Positions 25,818 through 34,156 of a stretch of 64,000 bases of DNA are shown in pieces; position 1 is the stretch's first letter, and each line of letters opens with the position of its first letter. The stretch comes from Verrucomicrobiia bacterium (GTDB lineage Bacteria > Verrucomicrobiota > Verrucomicrobiia > Opitutales > Opitutaceae): assembly GCA_011525695.1 (NCBI GenBank), contig WYBX01000070.1, positions 1 through 64,000 on the forward strand, read 5' to 3'. The translations under genes were made by a program, and so were the position numbers. The notes under the pieces are model-generated. The model was not told where the DNA came from. It ran no database searches and saw only the letters and a list, made by a program, of their open reading frames with translations.

Positions 25818-26486
25818 CTAACTGGCGGCGGCCTGCAGCCGCTGGCGCTGCAGGGAGAGCGCGATTTCCGCGCTGAGCGCAATCCGGTCGCGGGTGAGTG
25901 CATCCGCCCGATGTACGGTGGACAGCATCAGCCGGAACTGGGCGCTGGGAACACAGGTGCGGGGGGTGGCGACCACCAGGGTGAGCTCAGCGGGCTCGAC
26001 CGCACGCTGGAGCCGATACCATTGCGTGCTCGAAGTCCGCAACAGATCGGCAACCGGCGCCTGGCGGAGATCGAGGAAGACAAGCCCGAGGTTGGCATCA
26101 CGCGTGAGCAGATCGGCGCTGCCCAGCGCCATGGCCGTGCTGGCACAGCGCACCCAGACAAGATGGGCGAGCAATTCCCCGGCAAAGGAGGAGGGATCAA
26201 ACGAGTCGGTGCTGTCGATCAACGCGAGCCGGGAGCGGACGGCGCGAGTGGCGGCGAGCAACTGGCCCAACAGCAGGTGGCTGCCGCAGCTCGGTGCGGG
26301 GCAGACAATTTCCGTCACCGCGCCCAGTGGCAGCCCGCCGCAGGGTTGATCCAGTGAGGGAATGCCGGTCGCCAGTGTGCGGCCGGCGCCGGGCGCGCCG
26401 AACGAGACCATCGTGCGGGGCACGGTCGGGAAGCGCTCGGCGAGTTGACGCCGGAGCGCCGCGAGTCTCTCGGGTGCGGCGGGCAT
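25818..26486 (-). CDS. imuA: ImuA, RecA-like mutasome accessory protein
   Basis: 222 residues with a RecA/SulA-like core: TGIPSLDQPCGGLPLGAVTEIVCPAPSCGSHLLLGQLLAA corresponds to the region around the Walker A loop, but the GKT is replaced by GSH, as is common in ImuA. LALIDSTDSFDP and LGLVFLDLRQ follow. It works with ImuB and DnaE2 in damage-induced mutagenesis; in characterised systems it binds RecA and ImuB. It lies 126 bases after lexA on the same strand, with no second LexA box visible in that gap, so transcription probably continues from lexA. Confidence 0.9.
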   Translation of the reverse strand: MPAAPERLAALRRQLAERFPTVPRTMVSFGAPGAGRTLATGIPSLDQPCGGLPLGAVTEIVCPAPSCGSHLLLGQLLAATRAVRSRLALIDSTDSFDPSSFAGELLAHLVWVRCASTAMALGSADLLTRDANLGLVFLDLRQAPVADLLRTSSTQWYRLQRAVEPAELTLVVATPRTCVPSAQFRLMLSTVHRADALTRDRIALSAEIALSLQRQRLQAAAS

Positions 26487-26612
26487 GGAAAAAGTAGCGA
26501 GTAGCGCGCAAATGCGGATTCGGAAATTGCACGCCGGAAAACAACATGGCGGGGGGAAAGCAGTGGCTTGGGATGCCCGTTAGGCCGTACTCGATGCGTT
26601 ATGGGTTGAGGT

Positions 26613-27230
26613 TCAGCTCGTGCCGGCGCGGAGCAGGCCGACCATGACCCCCTGGATCACGAGTTCGCTGGCTGGCAGCAGATCGGGATAGCGCGGATTT
26701 TCCGCGCGCAGGAAGGCGCGGCCGCGTTGGACGAGGAAACGTTTGAGCGTGGACTCGCCATCGATCAGCGCGGCGACAATGTCCTGCGGGCGCGGTTCGC
26801 GCGGCGTGAGGAACACGGTATCACCATCGAGGATGCCCGCGTTGATCATCGAGTCACCGCGGACCTTGAGGGCAAAGAGCCGGGTGTTGGGCCGGACGCC
26901 GAGGGAGATGGTGTCGACCGAGACATAGGCATCGGGCTCCTGCTCGGCGACAACGGCAAAGCCGGCGGGAATGGTGCCATAGAGGGGGATTTCGGCCAGC
27001 GCGCCGCGGCGGGGGTGGGAGGCAGGCAGCAGCCCGCGGGCCTTCCCATCGAGCCGGCGGAGTGCGCCCTTCGCGGTCAGGGCATCGACGTGACGTTTGA
27101 TCCCGAACGGGCTGGCCAGCCCGAAATGCGCCTGGATTTCGCGCAGGGAGGGGGAGACGCCGTGCTGGCGTTGATGGGCGTGAATGAAATCGAGGACCTG
27201 CTGCTGTCGATCCGTGAGAGGTTCGCTCAT
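26613..27230 (-). CDS. lexA: LexA SOS repressor
   Basis: 205 residues. An N-terminal winged helix (TDRQQQVLDFIHAHQ, then SPSLREIQAHFGL) is followed by the S24 autoprotease domain. The cleavage site is A89-G90 (TIPAGFA), the nucleophile S127 (RGDSMINAGI) and the general base K163 (STLKRFLV). It represses SOS genes until RecA filaments trigger self-cleavage. The start is the Met of MSEPLTD; upstream in-frame codons would read through the operator. A dyad GTGTTCAACTGAACAC begins one base beyond the start codon, so LexA very likely represses itself and the imuA-imuB-dnaE2 genes downstream. Confidence 0.96.
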   Translation of the reverse strand: MSEPLTDRQQQVLDFIHAHQRQHGVSPSLREIQAHFGLASPFGIKRHVDALTAKGALRRLDGKARGLLPASHPRRGALAEIPLYGTIPAGFAVVAEQEPDAYVSVDTISLGVRPNTRLFALKVRGDSMINAGILDGDTVFLTPREPRPQDIVAALIDGESTLKRFLVQRGRAFLRAENPRYPDLLPASELVIQGVMVGLLRAGTS

Positions 27231-27231
27231 A

Positions 27232-27247
27232 GTGTTCAACTGAACAC
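27232..27247. promoter_or_regulatory. LexA operator (SOS box)
   Basis: GTGTTCAACTGAACAC contains TGTTC-N4-GAACA, the LexA-binding motif described for Verrucomicrobia. It begins two bases upstream of the lexA ATG, overlapping the ribosome-binding region. This was the only copy noticed when reading the window's gene starts. Confidence 0.85.
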
Positions 27248-27353
27248 ATTGGCCCGGAAAGGCAAACCCGGAGATTGGGCGCCGCGCTAAATTTCGACGT
27301 CCGCGCGACGTGCGCGTCACGACTGCATTTCATGGGGATGCGGCGCCCTAGCT

Positions 27354-27385
27354 CCTCGACAGGCTTGGCTATAAGCTTGTCGAGG
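27354..27385. repeat. Hairpin in the lexA upstream gap
   Basis: CCTCGACAGGCTT and AAGCTTGTCGAGG are inverted copies with one mismatch around a six-base loop. It lies in the 354-base gap 27231-27584, which also holds the LexA box and the TAG-type element 27488-27588. No gene is visible in that gap. Role unknown. Confidence 0.5.
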
Positions 27386-27487
27386 GGCCGAGTCTCGCTC
27401 GAACACCGCGGCGAGGGCGCCGCGGCGCCAACAATACCATCCGATGGATCCGAACCTTTGTCGCTCCGAACCCTCACTCCTTCCCGA

Positions 27488-27588
27488 AAATGCCGCAGGC
27501 ATTTTCAATTAGCAGCCTGTCGGATGTGTCAGCCTCACATTCGGCCTCTTCCGTCGAACAGCCGTAAGACCGAACAGGCTGCTGCTAG
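27488..27588. repeat. TAG-type intergenic inverted repeat, copy 2, with companion hairpin
   Basis: A perfect small hairpin, GAAAATGCC-GCA-GGCATTTTC (27488-27508), is followed by TAGCAGCCTGTCGGA (27510-27524). The opposite arm CCGAACAGGCTGCTGCTAG ends at 27588. On the minus strand the right arm begins TAGCAGCAGCCTG, and that TAG is the stop codon of the GH88 gene. Confidence 0.75.
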
Positions 27589-28781
27589 GCCTTCGGGGCG
27601 AGACCTGCCTGACAGCGGAGCAATGCCTCGAGGAAGTAATAATCGGCGTAATTGATGGGCACATCGATTTCGGTCTTCCCCGGCAGGTTGCCGGTCGAGT
27701 GCATCAGGAGGAATCCCCCGTTCTCCCCAAGGTTCGCACGGTAGGCCGGTGAGCCGAGGCTGCGCAACTGCCCGATGGCGAAGGTACGATAACCGGCGGC
27801 ATCTTCCGGTGGGACGAGGGTCGCCAGTTCAAAGAGCGCCGAGCACATGATCGCGCCGGCGGACGCATCACGGGGAGCAGTCGGAATCCCGGGCGCATCA
27901 AAATCCCAGTAGGGCACGCGATCGGCGGGCAGCCGCGGGTGGTTCATGAGGAAGCGGGCAATCGACCGGGCTTGGGCCAGGTAGGCGGGCTGGCGGGTTT
28001 CGCGTGCCATCATCGTGTAGCCATAGAGTCCCCAGGCCTGGCCGCGCGCCCAGGCCGAGTCATCCGCCGCGCCCTGGTGCGTTTGCCGCGCCCGGATCGC
28101 GCCGGTTGCGGGATCGTAATCCACCACGTGGATGCTGCTGCCATCGGCCCGGAAGTGATTCTTGATGGTGGTATCCGCATGCCGGATGGCGAGATCGCGG
28201 AATTTCGGATCGCCGCTGGTGCGCGAGGCCCAGGTGAGCAGCTCGAGGTTCATCATGTTGTCGATGATGACCGGAAACTGCCAGCCGCGCCGGGCATTCC
28301 AGGACTGGATGCAGCCGACGGCGGGATTGAACCGGGTGCTGAGCGAGCCGGCTCCGGTAAGCAGGACCTCCCGATAGTGCGCGTCGCCCGTGAGCCGCAG
28401 CCCCTGGCCATGGCTGGTGTACAGCATGAAGCCGAGATCGTGGGTGTTCGTGTTGTTTTTGACCGACTCGATCGGTGCGGTGTAGCGGCGAGCCGCCTCG
28501 CGCCACGAGGGCTTGCCCGTGGCCTCGAAGAGATACCAGAGCGAGCCGGCGAAGAAGCCGCTCGTCCAGTCTTTGGGCGGGATGACTTTGAGTTCGCCCT
28601 GCTCGAAAGTGCGGGGCAGCCCTTCCTTGCCCTCCACCTGGCCGAGCAGGTGCGTGTACTGGGCGGTGGCGAATTCCAGGTTCTCGCGAATGAAATCGGC
28701 CAGGGGAGCCTCGGCGGAAATGACCGGCGTCATGCCGAGGGCGAGCGCAGGGAGGAGGGTGACCAGGCGGTGCGTTTTCAT
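27585..28781 (-). CDS. GH88/GH105-type unsaturated glucuronyl hydrolase
   Basis: 398 residues with a signal peptide (VTLLPALALGMTPVISA), so probably periplasmic. The (alpha/alpha)6 barrel matches unsaturated glucuronyl hydrolases: KDWTSGFFAGSLWYLFE, THDLGFML with the catalytic Asp at 115, PVIIDNMMNLELL with the second Asp at 174, and ARGQAWGLYGYTMM. Such enzymes remove the 4,5-unsaturated uronic acid that polysaccharide lyases leave on oligosaccharides. No lyase or sugar transporter is adjacent, so the natural polymer is unknown. The start is the Met before the signal peptide. Its TAG stop is the first triplet of a dispersed repeat. Confidence 0.9.
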   Translation of the reverse strand: MKTHRLVTLLPALALGMTPVISAEAPLADFIRENLEFATAQYTHLLGQVEGKEGLPRTFEQGELKVIPPKDWTSGFFAGSLWYLFEATGKPSWREAARRYTAPIESVKNNTNTHDLGFMLYTSHGQGLRLTGDAHYREVLLTGAGSLSTRFNPAVGCIQSWNARRGWQFPVIIDNMMNLELLTWASRTSGDPKFRDLAIRHADTTIKNHFRADGSSIHVVDYDPATGAIRARQTHQGAADDSAWARGQAWGLYGYTMMARETRQPAYLAQARSIARFLMNHPRLPADRVPYWDFDAPGIPTAPRDASAGAIMCSALFELATLVPPEDAAGYRTFAIGQLRSLGSPAYRANLGENGGFLLMHSTGNLPGKTEIDVPINYADYYFLEALLRCQAGLAPKA

Positions 28782-28881
28782 GGGGGCTGCAGTGTTAATC
28801 CCCGGCGCCGCCCGGGGCCATATCAGAGCCCTGCTCCCGCTGGTTGTTAATGGATCGACAGTGACGCGTGCCAATTGCTTA

Positions 28882-28935
28882 TAGGCAGCGGGCTGCTGCC
28901 AGTCCCCTGCTGACCGCCTGTCGGTCTTACGGCTA
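28882..28935. repeat. TAG-type repeat, copy 3 (reversed half)
   Basis: This contains the hairpin GGCAGC-GGGCT-GCTGCC (28884-28900), then CCTGTCGGTCTTACGGCTAG (28916-28935). On the minus strand it begins TAGCCGTAAGACCGACAGG, and its TAG is the speA stop. The CGGTCTTACGGCT core also occurs, inverted, in copy 2. Confidence 0.6.
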
Positions 28936-30942
28936 GCGCCGCGCCTTCTTGCGCGCCTGCTTGGGCTCGATGTTCAGATAGGTCTTGTTGAGCATCTGGC
29001 TCTCGTAGAGCTCGAGCAGCCGGACGCCTTCGCGCGGTTTCACCTGATCCCGGCGGGTGGCCGCATCAATCTGGGCCTTCATCTTGCGGCACAAATCCTC
29101 CTGCTGGTACTGCACGCCCTCGATCACGTCGGCGATCCGGCTGCCGCTGAGCGCCTCCTCGATGTAGAAGCCGTTCGGCTCGTCGTCCTCGAGGAACACG
29201 TGGACCTCGTTGACCCGGCCGAAGAGGTTGTGGAGGTCGCCCATGATGTCCTGGTAGGCGCCGGTGAGGAAGATCCCGAGGTAGTAGGGCTTGTTGTTCA
29301 GCGGGTGGAGCGTGATGTAGTCCTTCACGTCCTGGAGATCGATGAACGAGGCAATCTTGCCGTCGGAGTCGCAGGTGATGTCGACGAGGATCGCGTTGAC
29401 GCTGGGCTTCTCGTTCAGCCGGTGGAGCGGGGCGACGGGGAAGAGTTGTTTGAGGGCCCAGTGGTCGAGCAGCGACTGGAAGACCGAAAAATTGCACACG
29501 TATTGATCGGCGAGCAGCCGATCGAGCTCGTGGAGTTCCTCGGGCTGGTAGCCCGATTTGCGGCCCTCCTTGGCGATCTGCTCGCAAATCTGCCAGAAGA
29601 GCGACTCGGCGGCCGCCCGGTTCTCGAGATCGAGGTAACCCAGGTTGAAGAGCGAGAATGCCTCCTCCTTTTTCTGCAAGGCGTCGTGGAACCGTTCGAG
29701 CCGGCCCAGCCGGCCCTTGTTCTTGAGCATCACCTCGAGGTCGCCGACGACCTTGTGCTTTTCCTTCGGCTGGTGCTGCTGGCCGAGCGATTCGCGCTTG
29801 TTGATCCGCTCGAACACCTCGACCACCAGCAGGGAGTGTGGCGCCACGATGGCCCGGCCGGATTCGCTGACGATGTCCGGCACGGCGACGCCGGAGGCCG
29901 TGCAGATTTCGCGGATGTTGAACACGACGTCGCGCGCGTACTCCTCCATCGAATAGTTCATCGATGATTCGAAGTTGGTCCGCGAACCGTCGTAATCGAT
30001 CCCGAGTCCGCCGCCGACATCGAGGTAGCCCATGGGGAAACCCATCTTCGCGAGCTGGCAGTAAAAGCGCGTGGCCTCCACGACCGCATTCTTGATCGTG
30101 AGGATGTTCGGCACTTGCGACCCGATGTGAAAATGGACCAGCCGGAGGGATTGCGTGAGCTTGGCGGCGCGGAGTTTCTCGATCGCGAAGAGGATTTCCG
30201 CGGTGTTGAGCCCGAACTTCGCATTGTCGCCCGTCGACATGGCCCACTTGCCCTCGCCCCGGGTCTGCAGCTTGGCCCGGAAACCGATCATCGGCTTCAC
30301 GCCGGTTTCACCAGCCAGCCGGATGATGTCATCCAGCTCGGCCAGCTGTTCGACCACGATGATGATCTTCTTGCCGAGCTTGCGGCCCAGCAGGGCCAGC
30401 CGGATGTAGTCATGATCCTTGTAGCCGTTGCAGATGATGAGGCGCTGCGCCCCCTCGTGCATCGCGAGTGCGACCATGAGCTCGGGCTTCGAGCCGGCCT
30501 CGAGCCCGTAGTTGAAGTCCTTGCCAGCGGCGACGATCTCGTCGACGACCTCGCGCAGCTGGTTGACTTTGATCGGGAAGACGCCGCGGTAGGAGCCGTC
30601 GTAGCCTTCCTCCTTGATGGCGCGGGCAAACATCTGGTTCAGCTGGATCACCCGGTGGCGGAGCAGATCCTGGAACCGGATCACCATCGGGGCCTTCAGG
30701 CCCATGCCCAGGGCTTCGTCCACCACGTCAAGGACACGGATGCCGCGGCCATCGGTCAGCGGCTGGACGGTGACGTAGCCTTCGTCGTCGACCGAGAGGT
30801 GTCCGGAGCCCCAGCGTTTGAACCCGTAGTGTTCTTCGGATTGGGCGGTCGACCAGGCGGAGGAGGATTTGGTTTTCAGGGGAGGGCGGGAGGAGGGTGA
30901 AAACGAGCGTGGACGGAAATCGGGCCGGCCCGCAAGTGGCAC
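28933..30942 (-). CDS. speA: Biosynthetic arginine decarboxylase
   Basis: 669-residue PLP enzyme that converts arginine to agmatine, the first step towards putrescine. Family segments are EEHYGFKRWGSGHLSV, RGVFPIKVNQ with the PLP lysine, NYGLEAGSKPELM, HFHIGSQVPN, YLDVGGGLGIDYDGS and DIVSESGRAI, with the C-terminal LPL/ARG half to about residue 640. Length is normal. The start is a GTG at 30942; the first ATG lies well inside the conserved part, so a GTG or nearby alternative start is required. It is divergent from yajC across 86 bases. Its TAG stop is part of a dispersed repeat. Confidence 0.93.
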   Translation of the reverse strand: MPLAGRPDFRPRSFSPSSRPPLKTKSSSAWSTAQSEEHYGFKRWGSGHLSVDDEGYVTVQPLTDGRGIRVLDVVDEALGMGLKAPMVIRFQDLLRHRVIQLNQMFARAIKEEGYDGSYRGVFPIKVNQLREVVDEIVAAGKDFNYGLEAGSKPELMVALAMHEGAQRLIICNGYKDHDYIRLALLGRKLGKKIIIVVEQLAELDDIIRLAGETGVKPMIGFRAKLQTRGEGKWAMSTGDNAKFGLNTAEILFAIEKLRAAKLTQSLRLVHFHIGSQVPNILTIKNAVVEATRFYCQLAKMGFPMGYLDVGGGLGIDYDGSRTNFESSMNYSMEEYARDVVFNIREICTASGVAVPDIVSESGRAIVAPHSLLVVEVFERINKRESLGQQHQPKEKHKVVGDLEVMLKNKGRLGRLERFHDALQKKEEAFSLFNLGYLDLENRAAAESLFWQICEQIAKEGRKSGYQPEELHELDRLLADQYVCNFSVFQSLLDHWALKQLFPVAPLHRLNEKPSVNAILVDITCDSDGKIASFIDLQDVKDYITLHPLNNKPYYLGIFLTGAYQDIMGDLHNLFGRVNEVHVFLEDDEPNGFYIEEALSGSRIADVIEGVQYQQEDLCRKMKAQIDAATRRDQVKPREGVRLLELYESQMLNKTYLNIEPKQARKKARR

Positions 30943-31028
30943 GGTCCAAGCCGATTCCGGCCTCGCCGCCGGCGGCGCCGGGCCCGGATGGTTTACGGGC
31001 TTGCTTTTGCCGGAGGCGACTCAGTTAG

Positions 31029-31418
31029 ATGCGTGTTTTCTTTTTTCAAATCCCCCAACACGCAATGACGAAAATGTTCCCGGTGCTTACCGCCCCTGAA
31101 TTCCTGGCCCAGACTGCCGCACCCGCACCGCAGTCGGGCGGCATCCCCGGCGTGATGATCATCGGCTACGTCCTCCTGTTCGCCGCGATGTACTTCTTCA
31201 TGATCGCGCCGCAGCGCAAGAAGCAGAAGGAGCACGAGCGGATGCTGAAGTCGCTCGAGACCGGCGACGAGATCGTCACCAATGGCGGGATCTTCGGCGT
31301 GATCACCAACGTGAAGGAAGATCGGTTTGTCGTGCGGATCGCCGACAATACCAAGATCGAGCTCGGAAAGGGTTTCGTGCAGACCGTGCTGAAGCGGCAG
31401 GCCGGCGAGAAGAAGTGA
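31029..31418 (+). CDS. yajC: Sec translocon accessory subunit YajC
   Basis: Single-span inner membrane protein: IPGVMIIGYVLLFAAMYFFMIAPQRKKQKEHERML is the YajC helix and the basic stretch after it, followed by the small cytoplasmic domain LETGDEIVTNGGIFGVITNV. It associates with SecDF, encoded 77 bases downstream, in protein export. The start is uncertain. The ATG at 31029 has GGAGG twelve bases before it, while the ATG at 31065 gives a more typical N-terminus. The sequence between them contains an eight-base inverted repeat (TGCGTGTT and AACACGCA) ending just before the second ATG. Confidence 0.9.
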   Translation: MRVFFFQIPQHAMTKMFPVLTAPEFLAQTAAPAPQSGGIPGVMIIGYVLLFAAMYFFMIAPQRKKQKEHERMLKSLETGDEIVTNGGIFGVITNVKEDRFVVRIADNTKIELGKGFVQTVLKRQAGEKK

Positions 31419-31451
31419 GCGGTTGCCGCGGCCGCGGATGATCAAGCTGGA

Positions 31452-31471
31452 GGTTTTCGCGTGCGAAAACC
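31452..31471. repeat. Perfect hairpin between yajC and secDF
   Basis: GGTTTTCGC-GT-GCGAAAACC forms a nine-pair stem with a two-base loop, 24 bases before the secDF ATG. There is no T-run, so it is not a typical terminator. It may affect RNA stability or secDF translation. Confidence 0.5.
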
Positions 31472-31495
31472 CGTCCCTTTCAACCCAAACGACCC

Positions 31496-34054
31496 ATGCT
31501 GAAACGCAACCTCTGGAAGATACTGCTCTGCCTTGCCATCGTGGCGTGGTCGGTCACGCAGCTGATTCCATTCCAAGACGCCCCGTCCTTCGCCCAGTAC
31601 GCCAAGGAGCAGGCCACCGTCCGTCCGGCGGAATTCGCCCAGCTCGTGGCGGAAGCCGCGCAGCGAAAGCAAAATCTCCAGGCGGTGAGCGAGTACGTCG
31701 GCCTGAAACAAATCGGCCGTGAGCGCAAAATCGACCTCTCGCAGTATTTCCCCGATATCCGGCTCGAGTCCTCGCTCCGCAACGTCGAGAAGCGGAACGA
31801 CATTCTTCTGGCCGAGCTCCTGCGCCGCTCGAAGGCCAAGCTGCAGCTGGGTCTGGACCTCAAGGGCGGCGTTGCCTTCACGCTCGAAGCCGCGCCGCCG
31901 AAACCGGGCGAAGGGGCGGACGAGTACGCCCGGCGTGAAAAGCTCCAGAAGGCGATCGAAATCATCGGCGCCCGGATCAATGCGTTCGGCGTCGCGGAGC
32001 CGATCATCCGCCCGGTCGGCGAAAACCGGATCGAGGTCCAGCTGCCGGGCGTCAACACCAAGGACAACCCCGATGTCGTGGATCAAGTGAAGGCGCCGGC
32101 GCGGCTGGATTTCCGGATCGTGCATCCGACGCTGACGCCGGGTCCCGGGATCGAGACTCCCGCCGGTTACGAGATCAAGACCCTGGACTGGGAAGGCCGC
32201 CAGGGCGAAACCGGCACCGAGGAGCTGTTCGTGAAGCGGATCCCCGAGATGACGGGTGAAAGCATCTCCAATTCCTTTGCGCGACCGGACATGTACGGGA
32301 AACCGGAGGTAATCCTCGAGTTCACCAGTGAAGGGAAGCGGCGGTTTGCCGATATCACGCGTCGGATTGCCGAAGGCGGCCAGGCCGCGGGCCGGCTGGG
32401 ACGGCTCGCCATCGTGCTGGACGGGAAGCTCTATTCCGCGCCGACCGTCCGGGAGGAGATCAACAGTGATTCCGCCCAAATCACGGGTTCATTTTCCGAT
32501 CGCGAAGCCATCAATCTGGCGAATGTCCTCAACAACCCACTCGACGTGGAACTGACCGTGGTCGAGCAGTACGAGGTCGGTCCCTCGCTGGCCCAGGACG
32601 CGGTCGATAGCGGCGTCACCGCCTTCGTCATCGGCTCGGCGCTGACGGCGGGTTTCATCATCGTGTTTTACTCAATCGGCGGCTTCCTCGCCGTGCTGGC
32701 GATGGCCGTGAACGTGCTCATCCTCCTGGGAGTGATGGCCAGCCTGGGCGCCACCCTGACGATGCCTGGCATCGCCGGCATCGTGCTGTCGCTTGCGATG
32801 TCGGTCGACGCGAACATCCTGATATTCGAGCGGATGCGAGAAGAGCTGCGGTTGGGGAAGTCGCTGGGCACGGCGCTCGAGGCCGGCTACGACAAGGCGT
32901 TTTCGGCCATCTTCGACGGCAACATCACCACCCTGATCACCGCGGGCATCATGGCCTGGCTGGGCACCGGTCCGGTGCGCGGGTTCGGCGTCACCCTCTC
33001 CATCGGCATTTTCTCGACGATGTTCTCGGCGCTGGTCGTCAGCCGGATCCTGCTCGAATGGGTCATTTTCAGCGGCTTCATCAAGCGGCTGCCGATGCTC
33101 TCGCTTCTCCAGTCCACCGCTTACGATTTTCTCAAGGGGGCACGTGTGGCCTTCATCGTCGCGGGTGTAATCGTGGCCGCCGGCGTGGTCGGGTTTTTCG
33201 CCAAGGGCGAACGGCTCTACGGCATCGATTTCACGGGCGGCGACCAGGTGAGCATCAGCTTCGCACAAAAGCTGGACCTGGGTGAGGTCCGGGCGGCCGC
33301 GGCGGCCGCGGGTGTCACCGACATCAACCCCTCATATCGGCAGCCAATTGGGTCGACCAGCGAGTTGCTGATCATCCAGGCGCCCTTCGGTCAGGGGGAT
33401 GCGATCGTGAAGCAGATTCAGCAGCGGCATCCCGAGGCCCAGGCGAGCCTGGCCGGCGAGTCGCGGATCGGCCCTTCCGTGGGCAAGGAGATCCAATGGA
33501 ACGCCGTCGTTTCGCTGTTCTGGGCGCTGATCCTGATGCTCCTCTACGTCGCCTTCCGCTTCGAGATGGGTTACGGCGTCGGCGCGGTGGTCGCCATCAT
33601 CATCGGGCTGATGCTGACGGTGGCGATGTTCGTGATGTTCCCGGGCCGGCAGTTCAACGCCTCGATGGTCGCGGCCATCCTGCTCGTGGTCGGCTATGGC
33701 ATCAACGACACCATTGTCGTCTTTGACCGGATTCGCGAGGAGTTGAAGCTCAACCCGGTTGGCACCCTGCGCGACATCATCAACCGCTCGTTGAATCTGA
33801 CGCTTTCCCGGACGATCATCACCGGCGGAACGACGCTGCTCACTGCGCTCACCTTCTTGGTGGTCACGGGCGGCGACGTGAACGACATTGCCTTCACGCT
33901 GCTGGTGGGTGTGCTGGTGAGCACGTTTGCATCGCTCTTCATTGCCACGCCGGTCTTCTTCTGGTGGCACAAGGGCGACCGGAAGCACGTTGAGGCGCAT
34001 CATGACATTGCGCCGAAATACGAGTGGCAGGGCACCAGCAAGGCGTCGGAATAA
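31496..34054 (+). CDS. secDF: Protein translocase subunit SecDF (single-chain fusion)
   Basis: 852-residue fusion of SecD (about 1-540) and SecF (about 545-830), each with six membrane helices. The SecD part has LGLDLKGGVAFTLE in its first periplasmic domain and GIVLSLAMSVDANILIFERM in the fourth helix. The SecF part has GIDFTGGDQVSISF and GYGINDTIVVFDRIRE. The conserved Asp residues in DANI and NDTIV form the proton path that drives late steps of export. Between residues 35 and 85 there is an extra charged segment before the first domain. It follows yajC on the same strand. Confidence 0.95.
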   Translation: MLKRNLWKILLCLAIVAWSVTQLIPFQDAPSFAQYAKEQATVRPAEFAQLVAEAAQRKQNLQAVSEYVGLKQIGRERKIDLSQYFPDIRLESSLRNVEKRNDILLAELLRRSKAKLQLGLDLKGGVAFTLEAAPPKPGEGADEYARREKLQKAIEIIGARINAFGVAEPIIRPVGENRIEVQLPGVNTKDNPDVVDQVKAPARLDFRIVHPTLTPGPGIETPAGYEIKTLDWEGRQGETGTEELFVKRIPEMTGESISNSFARPDMYGKPEVILEFTSEGKRRFADITRRIAEGGQAAGRLGRLAIVLDGKLYSAPTVREEINSDSAQITGSFSDREAINLANVLNNPLDVELTVVEQYEVGPSLAQDAVDSGVTAFVIGSALTAGFIIVFYSIGGFLAVLAMAVNVLILLGVMASLGATLTMPGIAGIVLSLAMSVDANILIFERMREELRLGKSLGTALEAGYDKAFSAIFDGNITTLITAGIMAWLGTGPVRGFGVTLSIGIFSTMFSALVVSRILLEWVIFSGFIKRLPMLSLLQSTAYDFLKGARVAFIVAGVIVAAGVVGFFAKGERLYGIDFTGGDQVSISFAQKLDLGEVRAAAAAAGVTDINPSYRQPIGSTSELLIIQAPFGQGDAIVKQIQQRHPEAQASLAGESRIGPSVGKEIQWNAVVSLFWALILMLLYVAFRFEMGYGVGAVVAIIIGLMLTVAMFVMFPGRQFNASMVAAILLVVGYGINDTIVVFDRIREELKLNPVGTLRDIINRSLNLTLSRTIITGGTTLLTALTFLVVTGGDVNDIAFTLLVGVLVSTFASLFIATPVFFWWHKGDRKHVEAHHDIAPKYEWQGTSKASE

Positions 34055-34059
34055 CACGG

Positions 34060-34141
34060 CCGGCAGGGCCGGCACTCCGAGCCGGACCGGGTCCCAGGCG
34101 ACGTGCTCGGGACCCCGTGTCCGCCCGGAAGGCGGGCCCCG
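34060..34141. repeat. GC-rich hairpins between secDF and recJ
   Basis: The 102-base gap contains GCCGGCAGGGCCGGC near 34062 and the inverted pair GGGTCCC (34089-34095) and GGGACCC (34109-34115), then GCCCGGAAGGCGGGC. These form stable stems without a T-run. Probably structured intergenic repeat material, possibly ending secDF transcription. Confidence 0.4.
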
Positions 34142-34156
34142 CCTTTCCGCTCCACC

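Noticed and set aside
26487..26612. A second LexA box before imuA
   Set aside because: The lexA-imuA gap has no TGTTC-N4-GAACA or near match.
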